A DNA stretch of 64,000 nucleotides. Source: Rhodomicrobium sp. R_RK_3 (GTDB taxonomy: Bacteria; Pseudomonadota; Alphaproteobacteria; Rhizobiales; Rhodomicrobiaceae). Below the pieces are notes generated by a model. That model did no database searches. It saw only the letters and a program-made list of their open reading frames with translations, and was not told the DNA's origin. This document shows, piece after piece, positions 17,550-27,000 of the stretch. A program made the position numbers and the translations under genes. Within the stretch, counting starts at the first letter, position 1. Each line of letters starts with the position of its first letter. Location of the stretch: contig NZ_MWLK01000021.1 in assembly GCF_002198715.1 (NCBI RefSeq), positions 124,001 through 188,000 of the forward strand, read 5' to 3'.

Positions 17550-18698
17550 TCACCCCACCGTCTGGCCGCCCTCCGACCCGCGCATGGCGTTGCCGCGGTG
17601 GATGTACGCGAAGATGTCGCGGGCGCTGATCCAGCCGGAAATCTTGCCATCGCTCAAGACGAAGGCCTGGTTGCCGCGGGTGCGGCCAAGCTGGCGCAAC
17701 GCCGCAATCGCGCTGCGGTCCGCACCGACGGTCTCGTCTGCCTCCAGCGGGCGCACCGCCTCGCTCAGCGACATGCCGGCCCGCCGGTCGGCCGGGATCT
17801 TCTGCAGCTCCGACAGCAGCACCAGACCGATCGGCCGCCCGTCCTGCATCACCGGAAACAGGATGTCGCCGGCGCGCGCATCGGTGTGCGCGATCAGCTC
17901 GTCCACCTTGATCTGGCCGGGAACGCCGGCGGGGGCCGGCCGCATGAGCTGGCGCACGCTGACGCCGCGCAATGCCTCCATGATCTCGGTCTGACGCCGC
18001 GCGCCACCGGCCGCATTGTAGATGAAATAGCCGATCAGGATCTGCCAGAGCCCGCCGATGGTTGAGCCCTGGTAGCTGTTATAGGCGCCGTAGACCATCA
18101 GCGCGATGCCGAGCACCGCGCCGAGCACCGAGGCGATGCGGGTGGCGCTGCGCAGGTCGCCCTGCCACCACCACAGGCCCGCCCGCAGCATCCGCCCGCC
18201 ATCGAGCGGGAAGGCCGGGATCAGGTTGAAGATTGCCAGCACCATATTGATCAGGCTGAGATAGCCGAGCAGGGCGAGCACCTGGATCGAGGCGCTGTCG
18301 AGCAGCAGCTCCGCCAGCCCCCACAGCGCGAAGGCCAGCACGACGCTGGAAATCGGCCCGGCGATCGCCACCAGAAATTCTGATTTTGCGGTTGGCGGCT
18401 CATCCTCCAGTTCGGCGACGCCGCCGAAGATGAACAGCGTGATGCCAGCGATCTTGATGTCGTAATAACGGGCGACGAGCGCATGCGCCAATTCGTGATA
18501 GACGATCGAGGCGAACATGCCGGCGGCGGCAAAAACGGCGGTCAGGTAGTAATCCTGAACGGTCAGGCCGGGCAGGACTTCCGGGAAATAGTTGGTGGCC
18601 AGGCTCCAGATCACCAGCGCGGCGAGGAAGAACCACGACAGGTCGATGCTGATGCGGAAGCCGAGAATGGAAAACAGCGGAAAGCTTTTGGTAAACAT
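17550..18698 (-). CDS. M50 site-2 protease family membrane protein with CBS pair
   Basis: A 382-residue intramembrane metalloprotease. The zinc motif HELAH lies in a membrane segment (SIVYHELAHALVARYY, about residue 65), and the third ligand motif FNLIPAFPLDGGRML is present near 160. Five or six membrane segments fill residues 10-225, followed by two CBS domains (about 245-370) that in this subfamily (SpoIVFB/Rv2625c-like) may sense adenine nucleotides. It may process membrane-bound regulators; the substrate is unknown. It ends convergently with the SGNH gene across a BIME-like element. Confidence 0.92.
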   Translation of the reverse strand: MFTKSFPLFSILGFRISIDLSWFFLAALVIWSLATNYFPEVLPGLTVQDYYLTAVFAAAGMFASIVYHELAHALVARYYDIKIAGITLFIFGGVAELEDEPPTAKSEFLVAIAGPISSVVLAFALWGLAELLLDSASIQVLALLGYLSLINMVLAIFNLIPAFPLDGGRMLRAGLWWWQGDLRSATRIASVLGAVLGIALMVYGAYNSYQGSTIGGLWQILIGYFIYNAAGGARRQTEIMEALRGVSVRQLMRPAPAGVPGQIKVDELIAHTDARAGDILFPVMQDGRPIGLVLLSELQKIPADRRAGMSLSEAVRPLEADETVGADRSAIAALRQLGRTRGNQAFVLSDGKISGWISARDIFAYIHRGNAMRGSEGGQTVG

Positions 18699-18864
18699 CG
18701 CACCTGTCCGGTTGCTCGCTTGGGTCGCTCCAACAGAGATGGGAGTTTGTGGCGAAATTCCTAAAGGAAGGAAAGCAAACGGTTGCGCAAACCCGCTTGC
18801 CCGGCGGCGGACGTGATGCTATGCAGCTTTTCCGCACCGGTCCTTCGGGGACCCGCCGGGTTTC

Positions 18865-18939
18865 GGTCGCTTAGCTCAGCGGTAGAGCACTACGTTGACA
18901 TCGTAGGGGTCAGTGGTTCAATCCCACTAGCGACCACCA
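18865..18939 (+). tRNA. tRNA-Val (anticodon GAC)
   Basis: A complete cloverleaf can be drawn: acceptor stem GGTCGCT pairs with AGCGACC, the D-arm is GCTCAGCGGTAGAGC, the anticodon arm is CTACG-TTGACAT-CGTAG with anticodon GAC, and the T-arm AGTGG-TTCAATC-CCACT. Discriminator A and an encoded CCA end follow. There is no variable-arm insert. No integrase or tRNA 3'-end duplicate was found next to it. Confidence 0.97.
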
Positions 18940-19139
18940 TTCCTCCCGCCGCAAGTTCGCGGCTCATTCCGCCAGATCGCTGACCACGCGCTGCAAATTA
19001 ATTGTGACGCGCGCCAGCCGAAGGGCCGTCGCCGGGGCCGCAGCAGATATGCGGGCGCCGCGTCGAATTCTACGTCAGCCGATTCATGCGCCAGGCGCTG
19101 CGGAGAAAAATCCCTCGCGCGGGACGGCGTCGCGTCGCC

Positions 19140-20531
19140 TCACCCCGCCAGCCGATCCAGGATCCGCGCCCAGGACCGAGCGCCTTTCTTAAAACTCGTC
19201 AGATTGTACTTCTCGTTCGGCGAGTGAATGCGGTCGTCCTCCAGCGCGAAGCCGACCAGCACCGAATCCATGCCGAGCTTGCGCTTGAACGAATCCACGA
19301 TCGGGATCGATGCGCCGCAGCCCATCAGGATCGTCTCCGCATCCCATTCCTCGCGCAGGGCTTCCGCCGCGCGGCGAATGGCGGGCAGGCCGGTGTCGAA
19401 GCCGATGGCCGGGCTGCCGCCCGTACCCTTGAATTCGGCCCGGCAATCGGCGGGCAGGTTGGCCGTCACGAAGCGTTTAAAACCCTCCACGACCGCCGCA
19501 GGGTCCTGCCCCGGCACCAGGCGAAAAGTCAGCTTTGCCGAGGCCTCGGCGGGGATCACCGTCTTGGTGCCGGGCCCCGTATAACCCCCGACAATGCCGT
19601 TGATCTCGGCGGTCGGGCGCGACCAGAGCTGTTCCAGGAAACTCTTATCGGCCTCCCCCGCCGGCGTCGACAGGCCGACCGGGCCAAGCGTGCGCGCCGC
19701 ATCGACGCCGAGCGCGCGCCATTGCGCGATCTGCGAGGCCGACGGCTCGATAATGCCGTCATAGAAGCCGGGGACCTGCACGCGGCCATCTGCGTCGTGC
19801 AGCCGCCCGAGGATCTGCGTCAGCGCCCGGATCGGGTTCATCGCCGGGCCGCCATAGAGGCCTGAATGCAGATCGCGGCTCGCCGCCTTGATAACCACCT
19901 CGGCATGGGTGAGGCCGCGCAAGCTGGTGGTGATCGCCGGCTGTCCCGGGCTCATCTGGCCGGTGTCGCAAATGAAGACGTAATCGGCTTTCAGCTCGTC
20001 CGCATAGCCGTCGAGAAAGGCCGGAAGGCTGGGGCTGCCGCATTCCTCCTCGCCTTCGAGCAGCACCGAAATCGAGGCCGGCAGGCCGCCCGTCACCGCC
20101 ATCCAGGCGCGGAAGGCCTCGATGAACGTCATCACCTGGCCCTTGTCGTCGCTCGACCCTCGCGCCACGATCACCTGGCCGTTGGCGCCGTCCTCCGCCA
20201 GACGCGGCTCGAAAGGCGGCGTCTCCCACAGACCGAGCGGATCGGCGGGCTGCACGTCGTAATGGCCGTAGAAGAGCACATGCGGAGCGTTTGCCGACGA
20301 ATGCCGCCAATGCGCGACCACCATCGGCTTGCCCGGCGTCGCCTGCACACGTGCCTCGAAACCGATCTCGCGCAACTGCGCGGCGCACCAGCCGGCGGCG
20401 CTTCGGCAGGCCTCGTCATAGGCCGGATCGGTCGAAATGCTCGGGATCGCCAATAACGAGAAGAGCCGCGCCAGCGCTGCATCGGTCGATGCATCGAGCT
20501 GCGCAAGCACAGGTTTCAAAGCTTCGCTCAT
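19140..20531 (-). CDS. M20 family dipeptidase/metallopeptidase
   Basis: A 463-residue di-zinc peptidase of the CNDP/ArgE-like branch. Ligand motifs in order: YGHYDVQP (first His and Asp), [10 protein letters not shown] (bridging Asp), [13 protein letters not shown] (catalytic and ligand Glu), FICDTGQ (Asp) and the C-terminal His in [10 protein letters not shown]. The dimerisation lid domain lies between about 205 and 315. The ATG at 20531 follows GAGGATAG and is preferred over upstream in-frame codons. It is cytosolic, with no signal peptide. It probably cleaves dipeptides or small N-acyl amino acids; exact substrates are unknown. Confidence 0.92.
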   Translation of the reverse strand: MSEALKPVLAQLDASTDAALARLFSLLAIPSISTDPAYDEACRSAAGWCAAQLREIGFEARVQATPGKPMVVAHWRHSSANAPHVLFYGHYDVQPADPLGLWETPPFEPRLAEDGANGQVIVARGSSDDKGQVMTFIEAFRAWMAVTGGLPASISVLLEGEEECGSPSLPAFLDGYADELKADYVFICDTGQMSPGQPAITTSLRGLTHAEVVIKAASRDLHSGLYGGPAMNPIRALTQILGRLHDADGRVQVPGFYDGIIEPSASQIAQWRALGVDAARTLGPVGLSTPAGEADKSFLEQLWSRPTAEINGIVGGYTGPGTKTVIPAEASAKLTFRLVPGQDPAAVVEGFKRFVTANLPADCRAEFKGTGGSPAIGFDTGLPAIRRAAEALREEWDAETILMGCGASIPIVDSFKRKLGMDSVLVGFALEDDRIHSPNEKYNLTSFKKGARSWARILDRLAG

Positions 20532-20768
20532 ATCGGCTATCCTCAATTGTCGCGGATCATCTCGAAAACCATACATACCGGCTTTGCTTACCAAAGTGTT
20601 TTCCCAGCCTCTCCTCCACAAGCCATTTCGCTCACTCATCACGCCATCGTGGCCGATTTAATGCAAAACCCTGGCCAGGAATGCTTGGCTTTCCCCTCAC
20701 TCCGCATTAAACCGGATGGGGACCGCCCCGCCCCGGCCGGGCGCGGCACGGTTGCTGCACGGGGCGCG

Positions 20769-21302
20769 ATGGGCGACAGCGAGTTCAGTCTCAGACGCAA
20801 AGAGGTGCAGGAGGGGCTGCCGCCGCTCCTGAAGCGGCTCTGGCGCTACGGCCTCGTCCTCTCCGGCGACAGCGACACCGCCCACGAGCTGGTCCAGGCG
20901 ACCTGCCTGCGGGCTCTCGAAAAATGCGATCAGTTTCAGCCCGGCACGCAGATTTCGCGCTGGGCCTACACCATATTGCGCTCGATCTGGATGAATGAGC
21001 TGCGCTCGCGGCGCGTCCGCACCGGGAACGGCTTCGTCGATCCGGAAATTGCCCTGATTGCCGACGGCATCGGCGAAATGGACACGAATTTATTGGCTCG
21101 CCAGGTGTTGAAGGAGGTGGAGCGTCTGCCCGAAGGACAGCGCGAGGCCGTGTTTCTGGTTTATGGCGAAGGATTATCCTACCGCGAGGCTGCGGACATG
21201 CTGGGCATCCCGCAAGGGACGGTGATGAGCCGCCTGGCCGCCGCACGCGCGAAACTCGCCGATCTAAAGGATCACGGCGACCATTTATTGCCCGCCGAAT
21301 AG
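20769..21302 (+). CDS. ECF-type RNA polymerase sigma factor
   Basis: A 177-residue sigma-70 family factor with region 2 (LLKRLWRYGLVLSGDSDTAH, LVQATCLRALEKCDQF, SRWAYTILRSIWMNELRSRR) and region 4 helix-turn-helix (YREAADMLGIPQGTVMSRLA). Region 3 is missing, as in extracytoplasmic-function factors. The ATG at 20769 begins just before the family start; upstream codons to 20547 are not conserved. An anti-sigma factor gene follows after 27 bp, so it is likely autoregulated and held by that protein. The signal it answers is not visible. Confidence 0.9.
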   Translation: MGDSEFSLRRKEVQEGLPPLLKRLWRYGLVLSGDSDTAHELVQATCLRALEKCDQFQPGTQISRWAYTILRSIWMNELRSRRVRTGNGFVDPEIALIADGIGEMDTNLLARQVLKEVERLPEGQREAVFLVYGEGLSYREAADMLGIPQGTVMSRLAAARAKLADLKDHGDHLLPAE

Positions 21303-21329
21303 CCCCGGCGGGGTGGAGAAAAGAGCTTT

Positions 21330-22172
21330 ATGGCCCCGGCAGACCATAGTGACCTCAGCGACGAGACGCTGGTCGCCTTTATCGACGAGGCGCTTAGCCC
21401 CACGGAGCGCAGGCGGACGGCGGACGCTCTGTCGCGCAACGCGGAGGCGCGTGCCCGGCTCGAGCGGCTCAGGCGCGGCGGCCGCCCGTTCGGCGAGGCG
21501 TTCGATGCACTGCTTCAAGCTGCACCTGAGCACAGGCTGCACGCGATGTTCGCCGATTTGATGGCGAAGCGTGGCGAAACGGCGACAGTCGGTTTCGGCG
21601 GTAATGTTGCGCCGATGCGGCGGCGCGCGCGGAGCGGCGGCTCGTCGGCGTGGCAGATGGCGGCGGCCGCCGCTGTGGTGGCGCTCGCCTTCGCCGGTGG
21701 GCTGCAGACGGCGGGCTATTTCGGGACGGCGCGACAGATTGCTGAGCAAAAGCCAGGCTGGCGCGAGGCCGCTTCCCGCTATGTGGCGCTGTTCTCGAAG
21801 GAGACGCTGGAGGGGATGCCGCGCGACCAGCAGGCCCGGCAGGCCAATCTGCAGCGCGCCGCGCAGGTGCTCGGCCTGCCGCTCTCGGACGAGCGCATCG
21901 CCAATCCGGCCTTGGATTTCCAGGGCACGCAGATCCTACAACTCGACGGCAAGCCGCTGGCGCAGATCTCCTATCTGTTCGACGGCCGCACGCCGGTCGC
22001 GCTCTGCATCATCCGCACCGCGAACGCCCCGCAGACCGCGCAGATCGAGGAGCGGCACGGGCTGAACATCGTGCATTGGGTGAAGGGCGGTTACGGCTTC
22101 ATGGTCATTGGCGACATCCCCGGACCGGAGCTGGAGCGGATCTCGCGGACCTTCCGGGCGCAGTTTTCGTAA
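21330..22172 (+). CDS. Membrane-anchored anti-sigma factor
   Basis: A 280-residue protein with an N-terminal anti-sigma-like helical part (DETLVAFIDEALSPTERRRT, about residues 10-60), one membrane segment (about 107-130, SSAWQMAAAAAVVALAFAGG) and a periplasmic C-terminal domain of about 150 residues with no recognised fold. It probably binds the ECF factor encoded 27 bp upstream and releases it on an envelope signal. No zinc His-x3-Cys-x2-Cys motif of the ZAS type is seen. A different reading frame overlaps its end and continues into the DprA-like gene. Confidence 0.85.
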   Translation: MAPADHSDLSDETLVAFIDEALSPTERRRTADALSRNAEARARLERLRRGGRPFGEAFDALLQAAPEHRLHAMFADLMAKRGETATVGFGGNVAPMRRRARSGGSSAWQMAAAAAVVALAFAGGLQTAGYFGTARQIAEQKPGWREAASRYVALFSKETLEGMPRDQQARQANLQRAAQVLGLPLSDERIANPALDFQGTQILQLDGKPLAQISYLFDGRTPVALCIIRTANAPQTAQIEERHGLNIVHWVKGGYGFMVIGDIPGPELERISRTFRAQFS

Positions 22173-23218
22173 CGGTCGCGGCGAGGGCTGCGGCGGCTGC
22201 TTATGCGCAATCGCGCGGAGCCCGCGACCGGTGGCCGCCCGCTATAAGGGCAGCGGAACGCATCGCTTTTCCGGAAGGCCCGCCGCTGTATCAGTCCATC
22301 GCCCGCCGCCTCGGTTTCGCCAAGCCGCAAGCTGATGGCGCCAAAGCGCTGCTGCCCGAACTCGGCGCCTACGAAGCTCTGTGGCTGCGGCCGGGCGCGA
22401 GTTTCAAGACGCTGGCGGAGTGCATCGGGGCCGCGCCGCGCGGGTTGCCATCCGATCTGGTGGATAGGGCGACGGCGGAGCGCCATGCCGTCGAGATCGC
22501 GCAGCGGTTCGAGCGGGCAGGGCTCCGCGATGTCGGCATGCGCCTGCACGGCGCGCCGGACTATCCGGCGAAGCTGTGCGATGCGCGCTGGCCTTTGCGC
22601 GCCTTTTATTTCCGGGGCGATTGGGAGTTGATCCATTCGCCGTCCGTCGCGGTGGTGGGCTCGCGCCAGCTTTCGCCACAGGGCGTAGCGCGGACGCGGC
22701 GGCTGGTGCGGCGGCTGGTCGAGGACGGGTTTACGATCGTCTCGGGGCTGGCGGCGGGCACCGACCGCGTCGCGCATAGGACCGCGATCGAGGCAGGCGG
22801 GCGGACGATCGCGGTGCTCGGCACGCCGATCCACAAGACCTATCCGCGGGAAAATGCCGAATTGCAGCAGGAGATCGCCGAGCGTTTCCTGGTGATCTCG
22901 CAAGTGCCGATGCTGTTCTACGAGAGCAAGGATTGGCGCACCAACCGCAGGTTCTTCCCCGAGCGCAACATCACCATGTCGGCGCTGACGGATGCCTCGA
23001 TCATCGTCGAGATCGGCGAGTCGGCGGGGACGTATATCCAGTCCAAGGCGGCGCTCGATCAGGGCAGGCCGCTGTTTCTCCTGAATAATTGCTTTCAGAA
23101 GAAAGGGATTAGCTGGCCGGCCCAGTTTGAGAAGCGGGGGGCGGCGAGGGTGCGGGATTATGCGGATATCGGGGAGCGGATTGCGGGTTTGGTGCGCCGA
23201 AGGTGGCAGCATGACTGA
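22076..23218 (+). CDS. DprA/Smf-like DNA-binding Rossmann-fold protein, start unresolved
   Basis: The open frame of 380 residues carries a DprA-type Rossmann domain (about 188-350): VAVVGSRQLSPQG, TIVSGLAAGTDRVAHRTA, IAVLGTPIHKTYPREN, FPERNITMSALTDASIIVE. DprA loads RecA on ssDNA in transformation; several related proteins occur in defence or mobile loci. The usual FPxRNRIIAG motif is altered. Only a TTG at 22076, 97 bp inside the anti-sigma gene, opens the frame before 22444; the N-terminal 30 residues are probably not genuine. A short variant starting at an unusual codon, or a lost start, is possible. It runs just before a toxin-antitoxin pair. Confidence 0.65.
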   Translation: MGEGRLRLHGHWRHPRTGAGADLADLPGAVFVTVAARAAAAAYAQSRGARDRWPPAIRAAERIAFPEGPPLYQSIARRLGFAKPQADGAKALLPELGAYEALWLRPGASFKTLAECIGAAPRGLPSDLVDRATAERHAVEIAQRFERAGLRDVGMRLHGAPDYPAKLCDARWPLRAFYFRGDWELIHSPSVAVVGSRQLSPQGVARTRRLVRRLVEDGFTIVSGLAAGTDRVAHRTAIEAGGRTIAVLGTPIHKTYPRENAELQQEIAERFLVISQVPMLFYESKDWRTNRRFFPERNITMSALTDASIIVEIGESAGTYIQSKAALDQGRPLFLLNNCFQKKGISWPAQFEKRGAARVRDYADIGERIAGLVRRRWQHD

Positions 23219-23558
23219 GGCAATCATCGGGAAAGTTGAAAAACTCAGGTTTTTCGATTATCATGAATTTATGGAGAAATCAGAGTCGAATCCCCCGCGC
23301 GTCAGCTCATCGGAGTTCCTGAAGAGCTACGGCGCCCTGTCCCGACGCGCCCAGCGCGAGCCGGTAACCATCACCAATCACGGCCAGGACAGCCTCGTGC
23401 TGATCTCGGCGGAGGAGTTCAAGCGGCTGAAATCGTTGGATACGCGGCGGGCTTATTATCCGTGGGAATTGCCCGACGAATTGAAAGCGGCTCTCGACGA
23501 AGCCGAGCCGCCAGCTTGGACCGCCAAGTTCAATCACGAATTGGATGAGAAAAAATAG
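23211..23558 (+). CDS. Phd/YefM-type antitoxin
   Basis: A 115-residue protein. Its middle (about residues 25-75) has the Phd pattern: VSSSEFLKSYGALSRRAQRE, then VTITNHGQDSLVLISAEEF, the beta-alpha N-domain that binds the promoter. The C-terminal DELKAALDEAEPP is likely the toxin-binding tail. The ATG at 23211 has a GGTGG ribosome site; an ATG at 23271 would give a shorter form. The toxin gene follows by 6 bp, so translation is coupled. It overlaps the DprA-like stop by 8 bp, so the three genes may be one transcript. Confidence 0.82.
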   Translation: MTEAIIGKVEKLRFFDYHEFMEKSESNPPRVSSSEFLKSYGALSRRAQREPVTITNHGQDSLVLISAEEFKRLKSLDTRRAYYPWELPDELKAALDEAEPPAWTAKFNHELDEKK

Positions 23559-23564
23559 CGCGCC

Positions 23565-24008
23565 GTGTCACTTCCCGAACCTGAAACCGGCATGGTCATT
23601 CGCTACGCCTATCTTTGGCGAGCCGAGGCCGGACGGGGATTGGAAGAGGGACAAAAGGATAGGCCCTGCGCCATCGTTCTCGCCCACAGACGCCAGGAGA
23701 ACGGCGATACGACCGTTGTGGTCGCTCCGATCACGCATCAACATCCGACGGGCGATCCGGATGCGATCGCGATCCCATGGGCCGTCAAACGTCGTATTGG
23801 TCTCGACGACGAGCCATCGTGGATCATCACCAATGACGTGAATAGCTTTGTCTGGCCAGGTCCGGATTTGCGGAGTGTCGACCCGAGGACGTCTGGCTCG
23901 GGATTTGTATACGGTTTCTTGCCAGAAAATCTGGCGAAACAGTTGGTAAGCGCGATCAGGATGCATATGCGGCAGGGGACATTCCGACCGGTTCAACGGA
24001 CCGAATGA
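23565..24008 (+). CDS. PemK/MazF-like toxin partner
   Basis: A 147-residue protein starting at GTG 23565. Its order of strands resembles the PemK/MazF fold: PETGMVIRYAYLW at the start, KDRPCAIVLAH (about 32-42), VVVAPITHQHP (about 51-61), PSWIITNDVNSF (about 84-95) and a closing helix LPENLAKQLVSAIRMHM. Such toxins are mRNA interferases neutralised by the partner antitoxin. Pairing with a Phd-type antitoxin rather than MazE is common. The family call rests on pattern; individual catalytic residues cannot be assigned here. Confidence 0.65.
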   Translation: MSLPEPETGMVIRYAYLWRAEAGRGLEEGQKDRPCAIVLAHRRQENGDTTVVVAPITHQHPTGDPDAIAIPWAVKRRIGLDDEPSWIITNDVNSFVWPGPDLRSVDPRTSGSGFVYGFLPENLAKQLVSAIRMHMRQGTFRPVQRTE

Positions 24009-24021
24009 ACGCGGTAGCGCC

Positions 24022-27000
24022 TTACCCCAACGTCCCCGTACCGCCCCGGTCCTCGTCCACGCGCTCTCTCGCGTAATAAGGCAGCAACTGAAAAGCCGCA
24101 TAGGGCGCGTATTGCTGGTTCTGAATCAGGCCCTGGAACATCTCCTGTTTCTCCAGCAGCTCATGCACTTCCTGCGCCTGCACCCCGCTCGCCGAGCCGG
24201 TCACAGCGCGCACCACGGCCTTCTTGTGATCCGGCTGCTGGTTCTTCAGGAAGATCCGCGTCGCCAATGAACCGGCGAGATCCGGCGGCAGATCGCCCGG
24301 ATATTGCGTGCCAATCGCCAAACCGACGCCGAAGGCCCGCCCCTCGCGCGCCAGATTTTCCAGATGCTTCGACGATGCCACGCGCCAAGCCTCGTCCAGC
24401 ACCAGGAGCCGCGTCAGGCGTCTCGGCTGGCTGCCGCGCACCAGATAACCGTGCAGGCGAATGATGATCAGCTCCGCGAGCGCCGCCTTGATCTCGTCCG
24501 TCGGCAGCTCGAACAGCGACAGGACCAGCCGCTCGTTCAGCATGGTCTCGAACGGCACTTCCAGCTCATGCGCCTTCGGGAACAGGCCCAGCTCGAACAG
24601 CGGCGAGACGCGGTCGATCAGGCTGATCGCGGTGGTGTTGCGCTGCTCCTTCTGCTCCTCGAGGATCGAGATCACGTCATCGAAACTCGGCGCGCGGATG
24701 GTATCGACCGGCGCCCAGCGCTGAGGATCGACGCCGTGCGCTTCAAACGCCGTCTTCATCGCGTCGCGCAGCAGGGCGGCCTGCCGGTCGCCGAGGCCGA
24801 AGACGCGCTTCAAGACGCCGGTGATGGTGAAGATGTGCTCGATGGGCTGGGCCATGCCGTCATCGGCGGCGCTCGGGAATAGGGGATTGAACGGGATGCC
24901 GTGGCGGCGCACGTCATGCACGCGCAGCCCCTGCTCGGAGGTGAAGCCGCGGTCGGCATAGTCGTTCTTGAAGTCGAAGATGCAGACCGGCGCGCCGATG
25001 CCGATGACGCCGTCGATGATGACGCGCAAGGTCTGAGTCTTGCCGGAGCCGCTGTCGCCGGTCACCAGCACGCCAAAATTCAAAAGCTTCGGGTCGCTCT
25101 CGAAGGGCGCCCAGAAGATGCCTTGGCCTTCGCCCTCATTGCCGAGGAAGACCGCCGGGCCAGTCGGCATTTTCCGCAGGATGCGGGGTTTGAGCGGCTC
25201 GACCACGCGCTTGGCCTCGAGCTCGATGGCGTTCTCATCGACCGGCGCGCGATAGGGATATTGCAGCACCTCGGACAGCGAGGCGATCTGCGTCAGCGGA
25301 CGCGCGCGGCGTTGCCAGTCGATGAAGCCGGGCAGGTGTTCATGCAGCGAAAAGAAATCCTTCAGCGCCCGGATGCGCTCCCAGCTTGCCGCCTCGAACT
25401 GGCGCACGACGATGGCGCCGTTTTCGCTGGCATGGTCGAGCAGCGGCCCTGCCGTGCGTCCGCCTTTCGGGAACCGCCCGCCGCGCGGCCGCACCAGCAC
25501 CGGGCGCGCATCGCCGTGGCAGGTCGCCAGCACGGAGCGGATTTCATCGGCGAGCTGCGAGCCCAGATTGGCCTCGTTGCAGAGCGCCACTTCGCGCCGC
25601 TCGACGACGGTCGAATCCTTCTCCAGGTCGAAGCCGATGACATAGGTTTGCGCGCGGCCCCGGCAATCGCGGCGGGTGCGCATGGCGGTGATGCCCTCGA
25701 TTTCGGGCATGGCGGCCTTGATCGCCCATTCCATCAGATCGGCCTGCTTGGAGCCGTCATTCGGCACGCCGAAAAAGGAATGCTGGGCGTAATATTTATC
25801 CCATTGCGCGTCGAAATCGAGGGTCGGGGCCTGCGGGGCAACCGGAGCCGCCGGCGTGACCGCCGCCGCCACGCCCTTGCCCGGTTTCGCGGCCACATGC
25901 GCCGGCACGGCGCTCAACACGGCTTCCGGCAGCGGGAAATCGTCCATCGACGGAATGCGATCCAGCTCGACCAGCAGCCGCTGGAATTGCTGCACATATT
26001 CCGTCACATAGCGCGAGGTCTGGCCGGCCAGCTCGTCGAGGAACCAGGGCTCGAACGGATAGAGAGGATCGCTGGCATCGGGCGCCGCGCCGCAGACGTC
26101 GAACAACAGCGCCAGCCGCCGCTCGAGCAGCGCCGTCACCTCCGGCCGCGACAGGGGCTTCAGCACCACGGGCTGCGCGCCGAGCCGCTCGATGCGGTCA
26201 CGGATCGAGGCGTCGATATTTTCGGTGATCTTGGCGTAGAGCGAGGGCAGCACGGCGAAGCTCACCGCCACATTCGGCAAGGTCTCGGTAATCAGCGCGC
26301 CGCGGCTGATCGCGTGGGTGAGACGGCCCTCCCAGCCTTCCAGCTTGCTCTGTTCCAACTGGTCGAAGGCGATGAACACCGCGCCGCCGAAAGCCCCGAT
26401 GATCTTCACCAGCTCTTCCAGCCGCAGCCTTCCGCATTGCTCGCTGTCGGGATTGGTGACGCGCACACCGCCGATCATCGCATCGACCGGCAGGCCGCGT
26501 AGATAGTCGAACGCCTCGTCCTCGCCGAACAGCACGCCAAGAATGGCCGCAATGGTGCCTTCGCCCGCCGGCGGAATCCGGGTCGCCCGCGCCATTCGGC
26601 TGCGGATGCCGGCCACCAGTCCCTTGAACTCGGCCTCGCTGACGGTGACGTCGCCATCGTTCGCAGCCTGCTTCAGCCGCTTGGCGACCGGTCCCGGAAC
26701 CAGATCCAGCAGCGCATTGCCGAGCGCCACCAGCGGCACCGGCGAGCCTTCCGGCACCAGATAGGGCTCGCTCAGCCGCGTCACGAGGCTGCGCGTCAGC
26801 CAGGCGTCGAACTGCGATTCGGAGACGAATTCCACCATCGGCAATACGGCGGCGAAGACATCGCCATGCCGGTGCAACCCGCGCACGGCGGTCAGCAGCG
26901 TATGGGTCTTGCCGGTGCCGGTCTGGCCCTTGATCAGCAGCAGCCGCGAGGCCGGGTCGGGATTCTTCGAGCGGGCGTGATGGACGACGGAGGCGATGGC

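Noticed and set aside
18865-19139. tRNA-Val as an integration site
   Set aside because: No repeated tRNA 3' end or integrase within reach.
24901-26502. 533-residue plus-strand frame inside the double ATPase
   Set aside because: The opposite strand carries clear Walker motifs and the HerA pattern; this frame has none.
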